Below are positions 10,760 to 22,346 of a DNA stretch of 64,000 nucleotides, piece after piece; the stretch's first letter is position 1, and each line of letters opens with the position of its first letter. Location of the stretch: NCBI GenBank assembly GCA_009829735.1, contig CM020618.1, positions 19,701,346 to 19,765,345 of the forward strand. Direction: 5' to 3'. Both the position numbers and the translations under genes were made by a program. The notes under the pieces are model-generated. The model ran no database searches. It saw only the letters and a list, made by a program, of their open reading frames with translations, and was not told the origin of the DNA. Source of the DNA: Pyropia yezoensis (Eukaryota > Rhodophyta > Bangiophyceae > Bangiales > Bangiaceae).

Positions 10760-13555
10760 TCACGCGAGGTACTCGTATACGTGGACGTCAGGGTCGCGCT
10801 TGATGTACTCGCGGGTGATGAGCTCATCGATGCGGCTCCGGATGAGAGGGGGGTCCGGTTTAAACACTGGCATCAGTAGCTCAGAGACCTGCACAACAAG
10901 CTGGTTGTGAGGCATTCGCTTGTGCTGCTTCATGACCCGAACAATGGCCGCCTCCACCGCGTGCCGCCGGTCTTCGTGCACCGTAGACTGAGCCGCCTCC
11001 TTTTCTGCGTCGGTGATCTTGGCGTGAAGGGGCTTCAGCTTGAGCTTAGGCCGCTGAGAAGAGAATTTGACATTGACGGAGAAGACGTCATTGACACCAA
11101 CGTGCGTACTGCTGCCGCTGCCGGCAGCCCCGCCGGCGGCAACAGCCGGCGCCCGAAGCAGCACCGACTGTGACTGTTGGGCCCGTGCCTTGCTGCCTGA
11201 CGCACCCGAGATGGTGCTGAGCGAGAGCATTGTGCCCTTGGACACGTCCGCCGCCGGGTCCAGTCCGAGCATCTCACAGATTTTGCCGTACGTCAGCGAC
11301 TCGGCGTCGTTGAACAGCATCATAACGCAGGCCTGGTGGGTCGAGCAAGCAAGCTCCACCTTGCCGCCCCAGCGGCCATTCGCGTAGTACGTTGTTGTCA
11401 ACCACACCTTACCCAAGGCGTGAACAAACCGTAGGACCCGCTGCGCCGTCCGCGTGTTGTAGTACTCGCGGAAAACCTGCTCAGACTGGTACAGTTCAGG
11501 TGGTAAAGTAATCTTATCCTGTGCATACGTGGGCCAATGCCCGGTGGTGAGGACGCGGACGGCAAAGTCAAGGCCGTTGGTGCGCACCCCGGATGAAGAC
11601 ACAGGCGCCACCGCCATCGCCGGCACGTCGGCTGCGACAGCCGCGGAAGCAGGAGGAGCAGGAGTACCGGCCGCAGCTGCAGCCCCAGTGGCAGCGGCAG
11701 GTGCAGCGCCAGCTGCACCACCTTCCGCTGCACCAGCAGCGCCAGTAGCGGGGCTCGACACGTCCTCCATGTTCGACGCCTTGTTGGCAAACCACACCTG
11801 GAATGCCTCCTGAACGTCCTTGGACAGAGTCATGTCGGTGATCATGCCCTCCAGTTTTGACGTGAAGTGCGCACCGCAACGCTCCTTCAGCTTGGTGATG
11901 AGAAAGCTCTCGGCGTCGTCCGAGTGCGACCGGTCCATCAGCAAGCGCTTCGCCAGCTGCTTGCGCGAGAACTCTTGGAACACGTCCTTGTCCGACAGGT
12001 AGGCAAACAGCTGGACCAACTTGTCCAGCTGCTCTTCCACATCCTCCTCAGACATGCGGGCGCCAGCGCCCTTGACACGCAACAGCTCGTCACAGTAACC
12101 GGCAAACAGCTCAGCAGTAGAAGACTTTCCAACCTGCTGGTTGACAAACACCTCAAAGGCCTCCTTCAGCGCCCGCGTGAACGTGGGGTGCTCTCCAAAG
12201 CAAGAGGAAACCAAGTCAGTGTAGCGGTCGTGGAGCGCCAGGAGCGCCTGAATGAAATCAGGCTTGTCGGCAGCAGCCGACGCGGCGGCCGAAGATGTCT
12301 TGGACGCGGCCTCCACGCGCGCCTTTTGCTCCCGTACCAGCTCCATCCCTTCCGCGTGCACGTGCCGCTTCAGGGTCGTCGCAATGGGCTGAAGAGCGTC
12401 GGCGACACGCGCGTACAGACGGAAGAGGCGGGACAGGTCTTCCCGAGCATCGTTCACGAGGAGGGTAATCAGACCAGAAGTGTCCTTGTCCAGCATCCGC
12501 TGCTGGTGGACTACCAGCACCTCGTGTTCCACCGTGCGCAGCAGCCGCTCCTTGGTGCGAGGCACCAGGTAGGCGGCCGCACGGGCCTGCTCAGCGGCCA
12601 GACAGGCCTCCGCCTTGAGCATAAACGCAGGGAAGGAGTCATCCTCGACCCACTGTGCACTCTGGCGCTGGTAAAAGGCAGCTGTCGCCTCGAGTAGCGG
12701 CCGTTCGAGTTCGTCTGAGTATACCTCGGTGTTGCTCAAGCCCATCTCAACGAACAGGTCAACTACCTTCTTCACCAGCGACTGGTCCACCACGTCCCCT
12801 GTCGACCAAACAGCAAGCGAGCCCAGCAAGGGATGACAACGGCCAGCCACAGCGAAAAAAAACACGGTAGCAATGACACAGCACAGCATACCCGTCGGGT
12901 TAGCTCGCCACAACAGCGCATCCGCACAAAATCGGCGAAGTGAAGACATGGCGAGGCTCACTGACGACACACATCTCATTGGGCGGTCCCCTCAGCGCAA
13001 AAACGGGCCACCCACCGCGACCAGAGCAGAAGAGACCAGCCTACCATCGCGTTCCCGCTGGACAATATCCAGCACCGCCGACCGCACGTCGTTCTTCACC
13101 GTCTGGAACACGCGGTTGAGGAAAACGGTGTAGCCGACTGTCTCCAGATTGGCAATCTCCAGCCGCCGCACGTAAAACCGGTCCAGGTACTTGAAGATGC
13201 GCTGGATCCACTTGACCATGTTCTTGTGGTTTTCCCACCGGCGCACCAGCTCCGTGAGCATAAACTCGGCGTACAGCTCGCGCAGGGCGGGTAGAGTAAC
13301 CGTCTCGAGGTACTTATCCAGTGCCTCCCCCACCCGCTCGTACAGCTCGCGGCTGTACGGCCCCGGCGACTTTTGGATGCACATCTGGTACACGGTGGTG
13401 TGCACGCTGATCCACGTCTCCGCGCTGGTCTGCGCGCCCGAAGCGGCACCATCGAGCGTAGCGACCAGCGGCTTGAACCCATTCTCCATGATCAGGGACC
13501 AGCCCTCGTCGAGCGGCACCGACGGGCCGCCCATGACGGCACCGCCCGGCATCAT
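10760..13555 (-). CDS. CUL1: Cullin, CUL1-like scaffold of an SCF-type ubiquitin ligase
   Basis: Two exons: 13555-13045 and 12798-10760, with a GT-AG intron at 13044-12799 (246 bp). Joining keeps frame and restores the family block ERDGDVVDQSLVKK, giving 849 residues. Cullins scaffold RING ubiquitin ligases: the N-terminal helical repeats bind the adaptor (SKP1 for CUL1) and the C-terminal part binds RBX1. The N-terminus LDEGWSLIMENG and the YTVFLNRVFQTVKNDVRSAV helix are CUL1-like. Toward the C-terminus are GKVWLTTTYYANGRWGGK-type cullin homology sequence, the neddylation block IVRVMKQHKRMPHNQL (acceptor probably Lys794) and the typical end YEYLA. An Ala/Gly/Pro-rich insert of about 55 residues (about 11585-11770) interrupts the cullin homology region, making the protein longer than the usual 740-780. 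CUL1 rather than another paralogue is likely, not certain. Confidence 0.93.
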
Positions 13556-14756
13556 TTTGAAAGACTCCTCGTGGGGGGCAGCCGCACCGTCGGCGCAGCT
13601 GCTGGTGCGCCGGCGCTTTCGGCCGCCGTTCCCCGCCGTCGCTGCAACGCGCGGGGTGCGTCCACCCGCGGGGTTGATGTGGGACGGACGAAAAAAACGT
13701 GAAGCGGGTTGGCCAAGGGGGGGTTAGGGAGGGGCAACGGCCGACGCCGCGCGTCGCAGATCAGAGATAGCCACCAGCCCAGCCGCGGGCAAGATGCCAC
13801 CAGGTGATTACCAACGATCGTCGGCAACACCGACGAACGGCCACAAACGAGAAGGACAATCTCCTCACGGCAAGCGCGTCGAGCCTGCCTCACCAGCAGG
13901 GGAGAGCGCGAGGCACCCTCAACGGCAGGTACCGCATCCAAGAGGCACCAGCTAGACCAGACGCCCCGGGGCGGCCACTGCCATGCCCGACACGACGACC
14001 ACCAGGCGGCAGGGCCGGGATACCTCAGCGACGCGGCTCGAAACACGCGCCACGGACGGCAACCCCGGGCAGACAAGAGCTGCAAGGACACCCCCAGCAG
14101 GCAGTCTTGGGGGGGGGGGTGAGCGCGCTGGCCCGGCCCCGTGCAGACCGCAATGTACGGCGCAGAGGGCAGGTATGTAGCAGAGTGGGGGTTGGCGAGG
14201 CGGATGCTCACGAACCTGGACGGGCCGGCCTGCCAGCGTTTCGAGAAAAGCCCAGCTGCCCAGGATGGCGACAAGTCCTGGTTGACCTGCCCGAGGTTGT
14301 GGCGGGAATGGGCAGACTTGAAGGAAGAGGCGCGAAATTGGGGGGCAACCCAATCAGTCACTGATCACTGAGGGGGTTGGTCGGTGTCGGCAGCCAGCGG
14401 GGCACGCCCAGAGCTCGCAAGGTGTCCACCACGATCTTCCCATTGGTTCCCGGCGGTCTGGATTGCTGACAAAACTTGTCAGCATACGTGTGTCGTTTCG
14501 TGTCACAGGAGTCGAGTGGCACGGCCTTGTCACCAAAATACATACGATCATCGTCTGTGAGCGACTCCCTTGTTGGGGCCCTGCGCAGTGGGTTTAGAAT
14601 GTTTCCACCGGTCCCGACCATCTCGCATACCATCTTGCCGCAACATATATTTCAAACGCAACGTGGGTGCCTGTGACTGGCTGAGAAGGAGCGCTGATCA
14701 GATTCATAAAGGAGTTGTTGCGGGACGGGGGCTACATGGTCTTGAGGGACTACAGC
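13556..14756. other. Upstream region of the cullin gene, no gene recognised
   Basis: The first few hundred bases upstream of 13555 should hold the cullin promoter. A minus-strand open frame covers most of 13552-14361, but its translation is Arg/Pro/Ser-rich without any family block, and other frames are open over the same stretch. Nothing further was supported. Confidence 0.5.
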
Positions 14757-15214
14757 ATATTGCAGTACCCCGAATTTTGTCTCATGGCGACAATAACAAC
14801 AACAGGCCCACAAGAGGCCAATGGCATGCCTCAGATGGCGCACCACTGGCCAATGAGTGCTCCGCGTTGGTGTGGAAACAGTGCGATAGGAGACTTTCTC
14901 GACATTTTTGCCCACATCGAAGAGGGAACGGGCCTCGCAGTTACCAGCCGCGACCTCTCCCAGTGTTCTTAAGTGGATCGCATCGAGATAGAGGGAAATC
15001 CCCCAAGATCGTGAGAGAAAACAACAGCTATCTGGCAAACCAGCGTTCGGTACTAGATCCGCCGCGACTGCAGCCAATCATCGCCTGATCACCAGGAAAG
15101 CCCCGCAGCACGCTATTGGTCCGCTGCGAGCTCCCAGCACGCGGTTGGCCCATGGCCTTGTGGTCACGCTGTTGCTGTTGTCTTCATGAGACAAAATTCG
15201 GGGAACTGCAATAT
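14757..15214. repeat. Inverted repeat with ~37-bp arms enclosing ~0.4 kb with several CCAAT/ATTGG boxes
   Basis: The arm at 14757-14794 (ATATTGCAGTACCCCGAATT...) matches the reverse complement of 15178-15214 with only a few mismatches. The enclosed segment has CCAAT-type boxes in both orientations (GGCCAATG near 14852, GCCAATCA near 15074, CTATTGG near 15112, GGTTGGC near 15143). No transposase is present. It may be a MITE-like non-autonomous element or a symmetrical promoter region; no convincing target duplication was found. Confidence 0.45.
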
Positions 15215-18200
15215 CTGAGACACGACCGAGGAGTCTCTTGGACAGCAATTTGGACGAGGTCACGGACTGTCTGTGTTCGCTGACTGTGTTGTCCGAGTTC
15301 GCACGCGTTCATGCAATACGCGATAACATGCACTAGCCCCCCTGCTGGACTGCCCGGGACGCCGAAAGACCGTCCGAATGGTTCCTCATTTCGGCAAAGT
15401 AGCGAGACACGCAGCGCAATGAGAGACAAATGTTTCGCCTTTTTGGCAGGAATGGGGATGCATTGGGCACGAACGGCAAAACATTGTGCCACGTACACGA
15501 GTAATTTGACGCATAAACGCGTGCCATATGCCACTTTCACGCGTCCACATGCGCAAGTATGGCGGTTTCGAATATTTTGGTGGTCGTTGCGTGGTGACAG
15601 CCAATGATCTTGCTCTGTTCGTCGCGCTGGTTGGGACGGACGACCGGTCACAGTAACGCATGCCGAATGACTGTCTCCCGTCGGGGCGGGCCGGCTCGAG
15701 TCGGCCTTGTCTCTGTGGCGCTTAGTCATTCTGGGATGACCGGCGGGACTGTCAACCGTGTGCGCGTTGTTTCCCTGAGTCGCCTACACCCAAGCGCCGC
15801 GTTGGCGGTGCGAGCCGGGCCTCCGACGGCGCGCTTGCTGTGGATGTGGCCCAAGTTTTCTTTCCCGATTTCTTTCAGAGCGCGCTTCCCCGGCCCTCGG
15901 CGCCCCCTCGCGCGTGGCCTGCTGCGGTATTCGGCCTCGATTTTCTCCCGCGCGTGCTTCTTCGCCGCCCCCGCGCCCTCCCTCCCGCCCCGCTCCAGGC
16001 GTCGCCCCCTCCCCGACCCCCCGCCCCCCCCCCTCGTGCTCTTCCGCCCCCCCACGCCCCAACCGGCCCATATGCTTTCCCCATTGCTTTGTCGCACAGC
16101 CACCACACGTGCGCCCCCGATGGCACTCCCGCGCTGCTTCGAGGGAGGAAAGTGCGTGTCGAAGCTCTGCGCGCACCAAATCAAAGGGACATCCCCCGCT
16201 TCCCCAGGTAGGTGGACGGCAGCTCGTTTCTCGGTCGGTGTCGGGTGTCCCGCGCGAGGCTGGGACCAGTGACGCCCCAACCCCCCCTCTACCCCTCCGA
16301 TTTTGACTTTTCTGGCCCTGGCGCCTCCCCCCCCGCTATCTCCTGCTATCACCTGCCAGCACCCCTCCTCCTTCCAGCATGGATGCTTGTGGGGCCGCCG
16401 CGTGGGGTCCGCCGCGATCCGCCACCCCTCCCACCACCATCCCCGCGTTGCCCTGCGTGGCGCCGCGCCGCGGGGCTTGGCGCGATCCCCCCCTCCTTCC
16501 CCACCGTCCCCGTGCGGCCCTGCGTGGAGCCGCGACAGACATCATGACCACAACGGTCTTGACAGCTTTTCGGGCGCCTCGTGAATGCGCTCTCTCCTTG
16601 GGCGGGCCCACCACCAAGTGGCCGCCTCTAGCCCCCCCAGGTGGCTCACCCCAGAGCGGGCCCCCCCGAGACGGGCCCCCGTAATGCTTTGCGGCTGCCC
16701 GACGGCCGCGGGTCCCTCCCACCCTCGCCCCCCACATCTCAGCGATGGCCCGTGGCCGCTCGACGGCCGCTTGTCTCACCCGTCATGGGTGATGTTCCCT
16801 CTAGCGCTTTGCGCCCGCGCTCTCGCCGGGGGTCGTTACCGACCGCGCACGCCTGCCGACCCCGCAGCTGCCGATCGGCCCACGTCCGTGCGTGTACGGG
16901 TCGCCTGTGAGCGCAGGTGGCCGCCCTTCTCCCCTTGCCCCCCCTACTTGGCGGGCCCGCCACGGCCACGGGTCGTCGCTCCTCCCCCCCCCCCCCCTAT
17001 TTTCCGCCCCCCCCCACGCTTTTTTCTCGGCCGCACCGCGGATCGTCGCCGCCGCGCTTGAGAGACACCCCCCCCCGCTGCCAGGGGCGTCCTGGCAGTG
17101 TCTGTGACGGCGGTGGGGGAGCGTCTCCCCGCCTGGGCTGTCTCCCTGCCGCATGGTTGATGCGGCTGGTCCTCTGGGCGGCCACATTGTCTACGTGTCG
17201 GGCCGCCATCCCCCTTGTCGGGCCGTATGGGCAGAGGCGCCTCGCCCGGTTTTTTCTGGTGGTGGCGCCCCCCTCCTCTGGGGGAGTGTCTCGCTAGTAG
17301 GCGACGGTCGCCCCCCTCTTGGCGGCCGCGCGGCGGCCGCGGGTTGGGGACACCCTCCCCGCTGGCCGTCTCCGCACTGTTTGCGGCGGCGCTGGGGGAG
17401 TGTCGCCCCGCCTGGTTCTCCTCGCGGCCGCACGGTTGATGCGGCTGGTCACCCAGGGCGGACACACTTTTCACGAGGCTGGCCGCCATCCCCCGTTTTG
17501 TCCACCGCATAGGCGGAGGCGCCTTCCCGGGGTGTTCTTGGTGGTGGCGTCCTCACCGCTGTTAGCGGCCGCGCCGCAGGGGCGGCTTCCTCCCCCCGCC
17601 AAGTGTCGCGGCCGCACGGATTCTGCGGCTGGTGTGGTGACGGGCACGTTGTGGGGGGGGCGGTGGAGAGGCGACTGCTGCTAGTGGGTGGGGGGGGGCT
17701 TTTGCTGCCGCTGGAGGGCGCTTGCTGCTGCAGGATGGGGGGGGCGTTTGGTACTGGAGGAGCGGGGGGTCTGGGTATCACTCTCCGCCCCGGCGCGGTG
17801 GATCCAGCCCCACGTGTGGTGGCCGTGGCCGGCTGGGACGACGAAGGACGTGTTAGCACACTACAAGCTGTTTGCGCTCGCGGTTTTGGGCGTAGTTTCG
17901 GGCCGCAAGTCGGCCCCCACGACACCCCTTGCCCAGCTGTGTTAGGCTGCCTGTCTTTTCCCGTACCGCCTTTTCCCTCTTTTCTCTCGAGCGACCGCAA
18001 TGTGCGTCAGCCACGCCGACCGGGAAGGGGATCGGCGCCGTTCTGGGGCGGGTTGGAGTGGACGGGGCGCTGGGGGGAGGGGGGGGAAGGGGGGGTGGCT
18101 GCCACCGAGAGGCGGGCCGCCCCCACGGCACATAAGCAAGGACCAGCGGCGTCGCGGCTGTCGTCGCCTTTGTGCACGTTGTCGGCGTGCCCAAATCACG

Positions 18201-18799
18201 GGGCCCGAGTTTGCACTGTGCCACTGGACGTGCGGCCTCCGGTGGGCGGCTTGGCCTCCAGCAGGAGAGCCTGTCAACCGGTGGTGGGGGTGCATGACGG
18301 AGCCAACGAGAACGCAACGACGCCGAGGACTTCTGCTGCCACGCACGTTCGTTTGGAATTATGCTCGAGTCAGTCGCGTTCCTTTGCTCTCTGCGTGGAG
18401 CTGCTTGGTGGCATGCACGTTTCTGAGACACCTTTTCAACTACGAAGCAGAGAGAGCCGGAGCATTGAATCAACAATGGTGCAGTGAGTCAGACGAAAAA
18501 CGGCACTCACAGGGTCAGGCTATACAGAGCCTCCGCCAACAGTTCGAAGGGCTCGGCGCCACTAGATGTCGCAGGCATCAATGGGGTGATGCGCGCACCG
18601 ACGGCTGCAGCGAGGGCAACGGACTCTGACGCAGCCTATGGCGAGCTGGTTTCCGCGCGGCTGTCCATGATGGGGGGGCAGTCGAGGCTGCTCAAGTCCT
18701 CGGTGCGATTCGTGGCACGACACGGTCCGTGCCCGCACCGCTGGTCTGCCATCTTGAGGAAGTAGCGCCCTCGAAAAATTGATGAATAGACCGCGCCCA
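15215..18799. other. GC-rich intergenic stretch, no gene recognised
   Basis: From about 15730 the plus strand is very C-rich, with homopolymers up to 14 C (16986-16999). Open frames occur in most of the six phases at once and give Pro/Arg- or Gly/Arg-rich translations. Degenerate repeats at 17100-17650 are listed separately. From 18300 to 18800 composition becomes more balanced, but no family was recognised. Confidence 0.5.
17103..17650. repeat. Degenerate tandem repeat rich in GGCCGC
   Basis: The block GGTTGATGCGGCTGGT occurs at 17155 and again at 17434 (279 bp apart), and a variant GGATTCTGCGGCTGGT at about 17618. The preceding sequences GGTGGGGGAGCGTCTCCCC and GCTGGGGGAGTGTCGCCCC also correspond. 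The units are diverged, so the repeat is old or under little constraint. Confidence 0.5.
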
Positions 18800-20400
18800 A
18801 GTCGCGCCCAACGACTCAGACGGGGCGAGGGCGCGTTGCGCCCTGAAAGCACCACGTACATGCCAATCCGAAGCTACTGAACGCACCCCAGGCGCAGTTC
18901 ATTGGCCTAGTCACAAGGCAGTTTTCCACGCATTATCCAACTGTCCGGTACTCACCAGAACCGCTAGCACACAATGGCCTCAATTTGACAAATGAGTGTT
19001 GGACGAGTCCGACGGAGTTCTCTGCATAGCTCAGTAGATTTTATACGCAATGTTCCGAGACTCGCACATTCTGCAACCGCCGGAACACGATCATCGACAC
19101 ACGCGCTCCGCAGCCAGGTCCGTGGCGCAGTCGTGAGCCGTTGGCTTTTTGAGCCCAGCCGCAACGGCCGATTTCAAGACTAAGAAATTTGTGCATATGG
19201 CAGTTTGGGGAAGTCGCGCGAGTCAATATCTCCTGCCAGCAGCCCCTTTTGAGATATTGACCCAGTCTGCCTCATTGTCGCGGCTAATATTTCGTTTCCT
19301 GCATTTTCCTGTCAGCGAGGGGTAAGTCTGCTGAGCTTTTTTCTGATTGTTTGTTATCATTGCTGAATGCTCCTGTGTTGCTTACGACTTCTGGCGTCCT
19401 CTTGACCTTGGTCTGTTTCTGAAACTCGTATTTGGTGAAGAAATGGCAGTGAGAGCGCACTGGTGCTCCGTTTGAACGAGAGGACTTCTTTGGGTGTGTC
19501 ACGCGCCAGCGTTCATGGCGCCGGTGCACGGATGGTCCTGAACTCAGATTTTGTAAGGAGCGCGCTCGTCTGCATGGTGCTCTCCGAACCAGATGGCTCA
19601 TGTGTACTTCAGCGGGAGAGCGCTTCTCCGTTGCGTTGACTTGTTTTCCCGAAAGTCTCTTGAGCGTCGATTGACAGTCTTCTGGGTGTACTATCATCAC
19701 TTATGTCAGCAAGCCGTCGTGCTCTGCCCAGTCAACAACTGCATCTGCTCGTTTTTTGGGCAACATGCTCTGGCATCGTGCAGTGCGTTGTCTAATGAAG
19801 TAAAAGGACTGGAACCAGCTGGCACGCAGTTCTCTTTCGGGGCTCGTGCCGCACAGAAGATGTCCAGTGCACAGAAAGCTCATGAAAACAGCGCACACCC
19901 TTCAGAAATGATTGGCTGGTCCGTGAATTTGAGTGGGCATCGCCTCGCCTGATTGGGACGTTTTTGCGCACTCATCGAAGTGTAGCCCTATGGAGTCAGC
20001 TACGGCCGTCGGCAGCACCTGCAGAGCGAGGAGCAGCCGTGTGTTCAATCACTCCACTCGAGCCGGTCTGTAAGCAAGTGCACTCGAGTAAGGTCAGCTC
20101 ATGGAAACGGTCTCCTCTCACACGGGATATCCCCCACCGCTCGTCCTCAAGAATGAGCCAATCGCACGGATCCTGCCCAGTCCTCAACACCCTGGTCGCA
20201 ACGGGAAACCGAAGGTTTAAAGATGTTGGCGCGAGAGTGGAGCCGTTGGCAGCACCGCTCTTTGCATCTGGAAGGGCCCTGGTGGCCACGTGAGGCCACG
20301 CTTCGGCTACCGCGGCTGCTGAGGCTATGATCGACCGTCACTGAGGCTGTGGGCGAGGAGCGTGTGGGGAAGGGGGAGCAGGGGGACCTAGGGATGAGCG
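18800..20400. other. Lower-GC intergenic stretch, no gene recognised
   Basis: This stretch has more balanced base composition than its neighbours. Short open frames (for example 19593-19952 on plus and 19284-19700 on minus) overlap one another and show no known motif. A short hairpin at 19222-19261 is listed separately. Confidence 0.45.
19222..19261. repeat. Perfect 11-bp hairpin GTCAATATCTC / GAGATATTGAC
   Basis: The two arms (19222-19232 and 19251-19261) are perfectly complementary across an 18-base loop. The AT-rich arms stand out in this GC-rich genome. Function unknown. Confidence 0.45.
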
Positions 20401-20740
20401 TGGGGTTCGACTCCAGATCTGAGGTGCGGTTCAGGTGACGTACAGAGCTTCATGCGGAATTTAAATCCATCGATGGAGTATTGAAGTGCACCGGGGAACG
20501 CGACCAGGGTTGAAAGACGCTCTCTAGTAAGATGTGCTGACGTGGGGTTAATTTGCCGACGCACCGCGTCACGGATCCCTCGTCCGCAGGCACTCTTGAG
20601 TGGGGCAAATGATGTAGGTGGGGTTCTCTTCTAGATGTGAGGGTGGGGTTCAGTTCACGGTGCAAAGAGTTGAGCTGGAATTAGAAGGACGAGTCCAAGG
20701 TTGATCGCATTCACGTAGAATGGGGTCGCGTGGGGTTCAG
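20401..20740 (+). repeat. Cluster of TGGGGTTCAG-type repeats
   Basis: TGGGGTTC or close variants occur at 20401, 20425 (TGCGGTTCAG), 20543 (TGGGGTTA), 20619, 20644 and 20731. The sequence GTAGAATGGGGTCGCGTGGG around 20715-20735 reappears on the other strand near 46290-46260. This is a dispersed, degenerate repeat family. The first copy contains GGTTCGACTCC, which looks like a tRNA B box, but no tRNA fold fits. Confidence 0.5.
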
Positions 20741-21859
20741 TTCAGGGAGCAAGCGACACGAAAAGGATCGTTTTGGCGCGAACCCAGCTGGGCACAATCC
20801 TCTCTCCGTGTTGCGTATCTGGCAGCAACGCTGTGCACCTGTGCAGCCCTCCGGTTAGGCGCCAATGGGGCAGGGTCGCCGACAACTGGCGCGACTGCCT
20901 ACACAACTCGCTGGCTGCGCGCGCTCCCATGATTCAGGTGGCACGCTCTGTGGTCCGCGAGCCGATGTCTGGCCCTATCAGGGTTCTCGCGTCGGCGTCC
21001 CCTCCCCCAGTGAACCGGCCATCATCCCCACGGGCTCACACTGCGCACACACACCTTCGAGCCGCATGATGGCGTCTATCCCTTCATTTGCTAGGGTCTC
21101 AGAGGCTGGAGCGGCGACCTCATCCGCCTCGCCTGCGATGACGCCGTCCGCGCCGTCGCCCGTCGGCGCTTAGCTTATCTCCATATGGACGAAGGAGGAC
21201 TCTGCGCTGTACAGGGTGCGTTTGAGTGTCTCTGGTATGGCTGTTCTTGCGCGCGTTCCTGGAAGCTGATCACCATTCGCCCCGCAGAGGCAGGAGCGGG
21301 GGCATTCAATGCTTGTGCCCACGGATTGTGCTGGCCGGCTCGGGTATGGTTCACACGTGCTCCTCTGTTTGGAACGCTCTTATGTTACAGATCTTGGAAA
21401 AAGAACTGTCAAGGAACTTGTCATGCATGGAGACGATCTGAAGCCGTACCTCAGGACCAGTGACGGCGGAATCGCGCATGCTGTCAACCTCAAAGCCGTC
21501 AACGCGGCCACGTTCTTCCGGGACAGCCCCTCTTCATGGGGTGATCCGAAGGGGTCCTCTAAATCTACTGTGTGCGTCGCTGGACGTTGGCGGCGGTATG
21601 AAGCCAACACGCGGACATGCTCGCCCCCAATGCTGTGCGTTCGGACGAGCGCTGAAATCGCCAGCGCGCACCACTCGAAAGTTGACTTTGATGACCCCAT
21701 TTGGGTCAGCGCAATGCGCATATGCAAGCTCGACGGCGACGCCGGGAGTCAGGTGCACTAGACGACGCTGGTACGTTTATGTAGAGGGCTTGAACAGGGA
21801 GTGCCCACCTGCCTTGATTCCGCAGGGTATGAGCACACGAGATGTCCCAAGGTCCATGG
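20741..21859. other. Left flank of Gypsy-1, unrecognised open frames
   Basis: Two plus-strand frames begin with ATG-compatible contexts: 20865-21173 (102 codons, Ser/Ala/Pro-rich end) and 21309-21761 (150 codons, containing LGKRTVKELVMHGDDL). Neither matches a family that could be recognised, and neither has a clear partner exon. They may be exons or relics. Confidence 0.3.
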
Positions 21860-22329
21860 TGTGGCAGCATTGACCCCCAGGTAGGGGGGCAACACGTGCC
21901 ATGCAAGGAACGGCAGGCAACTAGCCTGGCCCGTTTCTTCCCCGGCATTTGGGTCCATATTCCCTTAGTTTGGGATAGTTAGCTTAGTAGTAAATCCAAC
22001 GTGGATTTGAGGGTTTTTTGCACTTTATCGTCTTGAATTTTCGTGTGGCCCGGTGGGCAGGTGCCGGGGTGGGAGATTCTGAGTGGCGAGATTCTGAGGG
22101 GACCCTGGGGGGAAAAGGGAAGGCACAGCGGGGCTTGGCCTCGCTTCCCCGTCCCGACGAAGAAACTGTTGGCCCACACACCATCTTCTTGTTTGTCAGT
22201 GGGGGGATTGCCCCACAACAGGGACAGAATGTGTGCGACTTGCACTTCTTCCGGTTCCCCCGACACGGGAGGCAGCCCTTTCGCACCGCCCCAACTTGGG
22301 TGTCGCGTGTGCGAGTGGTTTTTGCCACA
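21860..22329 (+). repeat. 5' LTR of Gypsy-1
   Basis: 470 bp, same length as 40445-40914 and as the solo LTR at 45388-45857. The ends TGTGGCA and TGCCACA form a 7-bp terminal inverted repeat. Confidence 0.93.
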
Positions 22330-22331
22330 TT

Positions 22332-22346
22332 TGGTGGAGCAGCAGG
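22332..22346 (+). other. Primer-binding-site-like sequence of Gypsy-1
   Basis: TGGTGGAGCAGCAGG begins two bases after the 5' LTR. It has the initial TGG that pairs with a tRNA 3' CCA end and would pair with a tRNA ending CCTGCTGCTCCACCA. Exactly the same 15 bases follow the 5' LTR of Gypsy-2. Confidence 0.6.

Noticed and set aside
13552-14361. 269-codon minus-strand frame upstream of the cullin
   Set aside because: Arg/Pro/Ser-rich translation without motifs; overlaps the likely cullin promoter and other open frames.
17603-18487. 294-codon plus-strand frame
   Set aside because: Gly/Arg/Val-rich sequence in a GC-rich stretch where several phases are open at once; no family block.
20401-20420. 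tRNA gene suggested by the B-box-like GGTTCGACTCC
   Set aside because: The expected T stem does not pair and no acceptor or anticodon stem fits around it.
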